A stretch of 64,000 nt of DNA, taken from contig JAJEGF010000087.1 of the NCBI GenBank assembly GCA_022820025.1, positions 62,001 through 126,000 of the forward strand, written 5' to 3'. Under the pieces are notes generated by a model. It worked only from the letters and a program-made list of their open reading frames with translations, had not been told where the DNA came from and did no database searches. Positions 59,538-64,000 of the stretch are shown one piece after another. The position numbers and the translations under genes are program-made. This stretch comes from Chloroflexota bacterium (GTDB taxonomy: Bacteria > Chloroflexota > UBA11872). Numbering within the stretch: the first letter of the stretch is position 1; every line of letters begins with the position of its first letter.

Positions 59538-60321
59538 GACGGCGCAGTCCCGGGATGCGCGGCAGGAACGCCGGCGTCGATTCCACGTACTCGCGGTAGC
59601 CGGGCTTCGTTTCCACCATCGTGCGCTCCAACATCGCGACGCCCGAAATCCGCCACAGCAGGAAGGTCATGAGAATGGGACTGACCATAGCCCACCAGGC
59701 CCCGACGGCCAGTCCCAGGCAGCCGAACCCCCACCAGATCACCGCGTCGCCGAAGTAGTTGGGATGCCGCGTGAGGCCCCAGAACCCGCTGTCGAGCACC
59801 CGTCCGCGGTTGGCCGGCTTGGCCTTGAAGCGCGCCAACTGCAAATCGCCCCCGGCTTCAAACGCGAAGCCAACGACCCACAGGACCACAGCAGCGACAT
59901 CCCACGCGCCGAATGCCTGGGGTTCCGGCGCGGATAGCGCGGCCATCAGTGGCAGCGCCACCACCCACATCACGCTCCCCTGGAGCAGGAAGACTGTGAA
60001 ATAGCTGCGCCACCAGAAGGCCGGGCCGGCGTTGCGGCGGAACTCCTGGTAGCGGAAGTCCTCCGGCTTGCCTCGGTTGCGCCAGCCAATGTGTGCCGCA
60101 AGACGCACGCCCCAGATCGCAACCAGGATCAGGGTCAGCGCGCTACGGACCGGATCGCCCGATCCCACCCATACGCCCAACCCGGCCAGGATGGTGAACC
60201 CAAGCCCCCAGAACACATCCACGATCCCGGCATTTCGCAGCATCAGGCTCAGAAGCCACACCAGGGTCATGCTCGCGGCGATGACCGCCACGGCTCCGCC
60301 AAGCAGCCACGGGTCGGTCAT
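59530..60321 (-). CDS. DUF1295 (steroid 5-alpha-reductase-like) membrane protein
   Basis: 263 aa with six or seven helices. GLTRHPNYFGDAVIWWGFG is the RHPNYxG motif of the ICMT/5-alpha-reductase superfamily that binds SAM or NADPH, and KPGYREYVESTPAFLPR is the usual C-terminal end. In lipid clusters of this composition it is a constant partner of the CFAS-like gene. Reaction unknown. ATG at 60321; the DUF4345-like gene ends 57 bases upstream. Confidence 0.85.
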   Translation of the reverse strand: MTDPWLLGGAVAVIAASMTLVWLLSLMLRNAGIVDVFWGLGFTILAGLGVWVGSGDPVRSALTLILVAIWGVRLAAHIGWRNRGKPEDFRYQEFRRNAGPAFWWRSYFTVFLLQGSVMWVVALPLMAALSAPEPQAFGAWDVAAVVLWVVGFAFEAGGDLQLARFKAKPANRGRVLDSGFWGLTRHPNYFGDAVIWWGFGCLGLAVGAWWAMVSPILMTFLLWRISGVAMLERTMVETKPGYREYVESTPAFLPRIPGLRRRG

Positions 60322-60378
60322 CAGTGGCTGCCCGGCGTCGGCCAGCGGATCGGAATCTGTTGACTGGAGAGCACGGCG

Positions 60379-60750
60379 TCAGGTCCGGGGCGATGGCTCT
60401 CCGGATCGCCGGGCCAGCAGAATCGCAGCCGCTGCGACCTCGAACACCAGGCTGATCCAGTTGGACTGCTCGCCCGCGGACCCGTCCGCGAACATGAACG
60501 GTGCGCGCACCGCAGCAATGGCCAGGTAGACCAGGCCGAGCACACGCTCGGCCGGCGTCTTCAGAAACAGCGGCGCCAGACCCAGCGCGATGAACACGCC
60601 GCCCATGGCCGCGCGAATCTCCGTGACTCCGCGTGCCGCGTCCGGGGCCAGGCCCGTGAATCCGCTGACGCTCTCGGGCTTCACCAGCAGCACAAGTCCG
60701 GATGCCACCGTCGCCGCCAGGACGGCGAATCGCAGGAGACGCAGGAGCAT
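60379..60750 (-). CDS. DUF4345-like small membrane protein
   Basis: 123 aa from ATG 60750 (AAAGGCGAG upstream), four predicted helices. The pattern VTEIRAAMGGVFIALGLAPL and VYLAIAAVRAPFMFADGS resembles DUF4345 proteins. It is the first gene of the minus-strand lipid cluster and faces the divergent sugar-binding-protein promoter. No catalytic motif. Role unknown, probably membrane associated with the cluster. Confidence 0.65.
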   Translation of the reverse strand: MLLRLLRFAVLAATVASGLVLLVKPESVSGFTGLAPDAARGVTEIRAAMGGVFIALGLAPLFLKTPAERVLGLVYLAIAAVRAPFMFADGSAGEQSNWISLVFEVAAAAILLARRSGEPSPRT

Positions 60751-60859
60751 GTTCTCGCCTTTCGGCGCCGCAGCCGACGCCAAGCTCAATCGCCAATCCT
60801 AGTGTGGCCGACCCGGGCGGCGCGATTCCGTAGCTAATCATCCAGTCGAGGAGTGACGT

Positions 60860-60888
60860 TTGACACCGCGTATTACGGAGTGTTAGAT
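60860..60888 (+). promoter_or_regulatory. Promoter of the sugar ABC transporter operon
   Basis: A perfect TTGACA (60860-60865), 17-bp spacer and TTAGAT (60883-60888). It lies 85 bases upstream of the binding-protein ATG. No obvious operator palindrome is seen next to it. Confidence 0.6.
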
Positions 60889-60973
60889 AACATCTCCGAT
60901 GAAGGATTCAGGTAGGGACAATTAGTTCCTGAATCATCGGTCTCGTGCGGCTCGGTTGCGCAGGGAGGAAGCA

Positions 60974-62473
60974 ATGGACCGACAGAGACAGGTAAGCCGA
61001 CGCTCGCTGCTGAAGCTGGCGGGCGCCGGTGCACTCGGAACGGGAGCCGCCCTGGCGCTGGCGGCCTGTGGAGAAACGCAGATCGTTGAGGTTCCCGTTG
61101 ACCGGGTGATTACTCAAATCGTCGAGAAAGTCGTAACTCAGCAAGTCCCGGTTACGAAAGTAGTCGAGAAGATTGTTACGCAGCAAGTGGCGGTCGAAGT
61201 TCGCAAGGAAGTTCCGGTCGAAGTCCAGAAGGTCGTGACCGTTGAGGTCGCGCCGCAGCGCCCGCCGGTCACCCTGGTCGCCTGGTATAACCAGATCGAA
61301 TACACCAAGCCGGCGTGGGACAAGATTTCGTCGGACTATACGTCCATCAACCCCCACGTCACGCTGAAGGCCAACGGCGTGCCGCACCCGGACGCCGTCA
61401 CCAAGTACCTGACCGCCCTGGCCGGCGGCGAGAGCATGGACATCGTCTACGTGCATCCGCAGACGAATTCGGTGCTCGCGGCCCGCGGCGCCGTTCAGCC
61501 GCTGGACGACTTCTGGAACAACGACAGCGAGTTTCCGCTCGGCGACTTCTACGAAGGCTTGCTGCTCCAGCACCAGTATCTTGACGGCAAGTTCTACGCC
61601 ATCCCCATGCAGCACGCGCCGATTCTGCTGATCTACAACCGGGACGCGCTTGCGGAACTTGGCATCGGCGACCTGTGGGAAATGGACAAGGAAGGCAAGT
61701 GGACGATCGATGTTCACACCGACATCCTGGAACGCGGCGTCGCCGGCGAGGGCGAAAACCAGACCTGGGGCGGCCGCGAGATCCCGGCGGCCCTCAAGAT
61801 CTACTACCTCTGGGTCTGGGGCTTCGACGGCGCCGTCTGGAACCAGGACGCCACCGCCACGCACCTGAACGAGCAGGGCTCGGTGGAGGCCTTCGAGTAC
61901 ATCACCCGCCTGATCACGGATGACCTGGTGCCCTCGCGCGACTTTTCGCGGGCGTTCCCGGGCGGGGCCGAGGGCATGTTCCTCAGCGGCAACCTGCGGA
62001 CCTACTGGGGCGCCAAGTGGACCACCACCAAGGTTCCGGATGACATCAACGCGGGTATCGTGCCGCCGTACATGATGCCCAACGGCACCAACACCAACCG
62101 CGACGCCACCAACGCCTACGGCGTCCACGGGGCCAGCAACAACCCCGAGGAGGCCTGGGACCTGTTGAAGTACATGACGACCGAAGGCGTCGTCGAGATG
62201 TACAAGGTCGGGTTCACGGCGCCGACGCGCAAGTCGCACGAGGATCTGGCCGTGTGGCTCAATTCGCTGGCGCCATGGGAAGACCCGGCGGTCCACCGCG
62301 CGGCCGTCGAGCGCTACGACCGGGTGTTCTTCCACCCCGTCCGCTACGACGAGATCAACAACGACTTCGTGTTGCCGGCGGTGGACGGCGTGATTCTCGG
62401 GGAGGAGACGGTCCAGGAAGCCATGGATCGGATCACGCCCGGAATCAACGAACTGCTCAACGAGCCGCTCTAA
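60974..62473 (+). CDS. Extracellular solute-binding lipoprotein (carbohydrate ABC transporter, family 1)
   Basis: 499 aa from ATG 60974 with AGGGAGGAA upstream. A Tat-like signal (SRRSLLKLAGAGALGTGAAL) ends in lipobox LAAC with Cys32. Residues about 33-95 form a valine-rich tether with repeats (VEKVVTQQV, VEKIVTQQV) seen in Chloroflexota binding proteins. The mature domain from about 97 has LVAWYNQIEYTKPAWDKISS, GKFYAIPMQHAPILLIYNRD and NPEEAWDLLKYMTTEG, typical of CUT1 sugar-binding proteins. It binds an oligosaccharide outside the membrane and hands it to the permeases downstream. Ligand not predictable; fucosyl or rhamnosyl oligosaccharide is a contextual guess. Confidence 0.88.
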   Translation: MDRQRQVSRRSLLKLAGAGALGTGAALALAACGETQIVEVPVDRVITQIVEKVVTQQVPVTKVVEKIVTQQVAVEVRKEVPVEVQKVVTVEVAPQRPPVTLVAWYNQIEYTKPAWDKISSDYTSINPHVTLKANGVPHPDAVTKYLTALAGGESMDIVYVHPQTNSVLAARGAVQPLDDFWNNDSEFPLGDFYEGLLLQHQYLDGKFYAIPMQHAPILLIYNRDALAELGIGDLWEMDKEGKWTIDVHTDILERGVAGEGENQTWGGREIPAALKIYYLWVWGFDGAVWNQDATATHLNEQGSVEAFEYITRLITDDLVPSRDFSRAFPGGAEGMFLSGNLRTYWGAKWTTTKVPDDINAGIVPPYMMPNGTNTNRDATNAYGVHGASNNPEEAWDLLKYMTTEGVVEMYKVGFTAPTRKSHEDLAVWLNSLAPWEDPAVHRAAVERYDRVFFHPVRYDEINNDFVLPAVDGVILGEETVQEAMDRITPGINELLNEPL

Positions 62474-62508
62474 CGCCGCTCGTGCAGCCGGCAGGACTGA
62501 GCGTGGCT

Positions 62509-62549
62509 GTGAAGCCCGGCGCCCGCGAATGCGGGCGCCGGGGCTTCAC
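62509..62549 (+). terminator. Strong hairpin between binding protein and permease genes
   Basis: GTGAAGCCCGGCGCCCGC (62509-62526) pairs with 62531-62549 around loop GAAT, 18 bp with one bulged G. There is no T-run, so it more likely stabilises or processes the binding-protein mRNA, or attenuates, than terminates fully. Confidence 0.6.
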
Positions 62550-62569
62550 GCACACGGGCGCCTGGCCGC

Positions 62570-63508
62570 GTGGCTAGCCGCGCGGCGCCGCTGCGTCCCG
62601 CCCCGCCCGCCAAAAACGGCCTGCGGTCCATCCGCTGGCGCCGCCACCTGATCGGCTACTTATTCATCAGCCCCTGGATTGCGGGATTCGCGCTCTTTAC
62701 AGCCTTCCCCATGATCTACTCGCTCTTCCTGAGCTTTACGAAGTACGACCTGTTGGGCCCACCTGAATTCGTGGGCTTCAGCAACTTCGAACGCATGGTG
62801 TCGGATCACCTGTTCCTGACGGCGCTGGGGAACACGGCCTTCTACACCCTGCTGGCCGTACCAATCCAGCTGCTGCTGGCGCTGATTATGGCGCTCCTGC
62901 TCAACCAGAAGCTGCGCGGGATCAATGTGTTCAGGACCGCCCTGTATCTGCCGACGGTCACGCCCACCGTGGCCTTCGTCGTGCTCTTCGTCTACATGTA
63001 CAACCCCGAGTTCGGCATCTTTAACGCCATTCTCGGGTGGTTCGGCATCCCCAAGCTGGGCTGGCTGACCGACCCCAACCTGGCCAAGCCCGCCTTCATC
63101 ATCATGAGCCTCTGGCACGTCGGCGGACAGATGGTCATTTTCCTGGCCGGCCTGCAGGCCGTCCCGGAAACGCTGGTCGAGGCCGCCTCCATCGACGGCG
63201 CCGGCAAGTTTCGTCGGTTCTGGCACGTCACGGTTCCCATGATCAGCCCGGTGATCTTCTTCAACCTCGTCCTCGGCATCATCGGCTCGTTCCAGGTCTT
63301 CGCCAGCGCGTACATCGCAACGAACGGCGGTCCGAAGCACGCCACGCTCTTCTACGTCCTCTGGATGTACCGGCACGCGTTCGAGAACTTCCGCATGGGC
63401 TACGCCGCCACGCTCGGCTGGGTGCTCCTGGGCGTCATCTTGCTCTTCACGTTGATCCAATTCGCCGTCAGCCGGCGCTGGGTCTACTACGAGGGCGAAG
63501 GAGCCTAG
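62570..63508 (+). CDS. Sugar ABC transporter permease (MalF/UgpA type)
   Basis: 312 aa, six helices (about 26-46, 85-107, 118-140, 170-190, 222-243, 280-300). YLFISPWIAGFALFTAFPMI is the usual first helix. VEAASIDGAGKFRRFWHVTV carries the EAA loop that contacts the ATPase, followed by PMISP. GTG start 21 bases after the hairpin. It forms the channel with the MalG-type partner downstream; the ATPase gene is not in this window. Confidence 0.9.
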   Translation: MASRAAPLRPAPPAKNGLRSIRWRRHLIGYLFISPWIAGFALFTAFPMIYSLFLSFTKYDLLGPPEFVGFSNFERMVSDHLFLTALGNTAFYTLLAVPIQLLLALIMALLLNQKLRGINVFRTALYLPTVTPTVAFVVLFVYMYNPEFGIFNAILGWFGIPKLGWLTDPNLAKPAFIIMSLWHVGGQMVIFLAGLQAVPETLVEAASIDGAGKFRRFWHVTVPMISPVIFFNLVLGIIGSFQVFASAYIATNGGPKHATLFYVLWMYRHAFENFRMGYAATLGWVLLGVILLFTLIQFAVSRRWVYYEGEGA

Positions 63509-63512
63509 TTCC

Positions 63513-64000
63513 GTGCAGCGGCTCGCTCGAATCTCATTCCAGGCCAGCGACGACAGCTCCACGCAGCGCACCCTCTTTGCCTACGTACGGACGGCCCTGG
63601 GACTGACCTTTGGTTACTCGGCGCTCCTGCTGGTGGCCGTAATCTCCCTGCTGCCGCTGGTGTGGATGATTTCCACGTCACTGAAAGCGTTTGGCCGCGA
63701 GTTCCTATTTCCGCCGCAGTGGATTCCGAATCCGGTGGTCTTTGGCAACTACATCACCGCTTTCGAAACCTCAAACCTGGCCCGCTATTTCGGAAACACC
63801 TTGATGATCGCCGTCCTCGCCACTCTCGGCACGGTGATCAGTTCGTCACTGGTCGCTTTTGGCTTTGCCAGGCTTGAGTTCTTTGGCAAGCGCGTGTTGT
63901 TCATTATCTTGCTGTCCACGTTGATGCTGCCTGGAATCGTGACTCTCGTTCCTACCTTTGTCCTCTTCAAGACTCTCGGTTGGATTGATACGCCGCTACC
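63513..64000 (+). CDS. Sugar ABC transporter permease (MalG/UgpE type), 3' end beyond window
   Basis: Open from GTG 63513 to the window edge, 162 codons present. Begins VQRLARISFQASDDSSTQRT, then helix LLLVAVISLLPLVWMISTSL, then FPPQWIPNPVVFGNY and YFGNTLMIAVLATLGTVISS, the standard MalG-type N-terminal order. The frame starts four bases after the first permease stop. The EAA loop should lie beyond the edge. Confidence 0.85.
   Translation, partial: MQRLARISFQASDDSSTQRTLFAYVRTALGLTFGYSALLLVAVISLLPLVWMISTSLKAFGREFLFPPQWIPNPVVFGNYITAFETSNLARYFGNTLMIAVLATLGTVISSSLVAFGFARLEFFGKRVLFIILLSTLMLPGIVTLVPTFVLFKTLGWIDTPL

Noticed and set aside
60908-62335. 475-codon minus-strand frame opposite the sugar-binding protein
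   Set aside because: No domain and no start signal. The plus strand has a clear lipobox, domain and promoter.
1-64000. tRNA, rRNA, insertion sequences, integron attC sites
   Set aside because: Gaps between genes were read on both strands without finding T-arm motifs, transposase frames or terminal inverted repeats; a covariance-model search would be needed to rule out small RNAs.

Overview
The window is GC-rich, densely packed bacterial DNA with many GTG starts and 4-bp ATGA/GTGA gene overlaps. It looks like a Chloroflexota genome, probably a marine or host-associated lineage. The clues are the valine-rich tether in the sugar-binding lipoprotein at 60974-62473, the DUF4012, DUF2723 and LGFP-like (TGH...GG..xxGxPI) secreted proteins, the UPF0261/TIM-barrel pair and the abundant glycan-degrading enzymes. 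The phylum call is an inference from gene content. I found no rRNA, tRNA, CRISPR array or transposase.

Layout. 1-4793: end of a MoxR/DUF58/VWA-type membrane module. 4815-10292: CCA-adding enzyme, a small unknown gene, aldo/keto reductase, LiaF-like membrane protein, and a GMC oxidoreductase with its small subunit, closed by a 14-bp perfect terminator hairpin shared with a convergent 87-aa unknown gene. 11170-19566: seven tightly coupled genes for surface glycan or envelope work (sugar transferase, DUF4012, lipoprotein, two LGFP-like secreted proteins, one carrying a GH39-like barrel, DUF2723 glycosyltransferase, secreted beta protein), preceded by a strongly structured leader. 19647-23443: UPF0261, TIM-barrel, ThuA and MDR dehydrogenase genes. 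23510-24439: three consecutive tiny lipoprotein genes, each with its own promoter of the same design. 24570-27855: PhyH dioxygenase, an unknown, an EEP phosphatase/nuclease and an SDR. 27859-37349 (minus): a 2031-aa RCC1-repeat protein and a 1132-aa TolB/LRR/cadherin-like protein, translationally coupled. 37544-38474 (minus): HigB/HigA toxin-antitoxin pair and a YdeI-like gene. 38616-46439: fucosidase, two protein-isoaspartate methyltransferases (one exported), rhamnosidase and a membrane spermidine-synthase-like protein. 46804-52567: flippase and glycosyltransferases. 52757-56437: SDR, DUF1801, CE7 esterase, second fucosidase. 56511-60750 (minus): lipid-modification cluster with a cyclopropane-synthase-like methyltransferase. 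60974-64000: sugar ABC importer, cut off by the window end.

The most striking observations are these. (1) The RCC1 protein has 49 repeats, and atypical linkers fall after every seventh one, which suggests seven chained seven-bladed propellers. (2) Three paralogous Tat/lipobox mini-proteins occur in tandem. Their mature forms are only about 30 residues, with an invariant DDPFP...DP...CGN...C core, and each gene sits 31-32 nt downstream of a near-identical promoter. (3) One protein-repair methyltransferase carries a lipoprotein signal.

As a whole the region reads as envelope and glycan biology: enzymes that take apart fucosylated, rhamnosylated and acetylated polysaccharides, a CUT1-type importer for the products, machinery to build the cell's own glycans, and large secreted repeat proteins likely to make contacts outside the cell.
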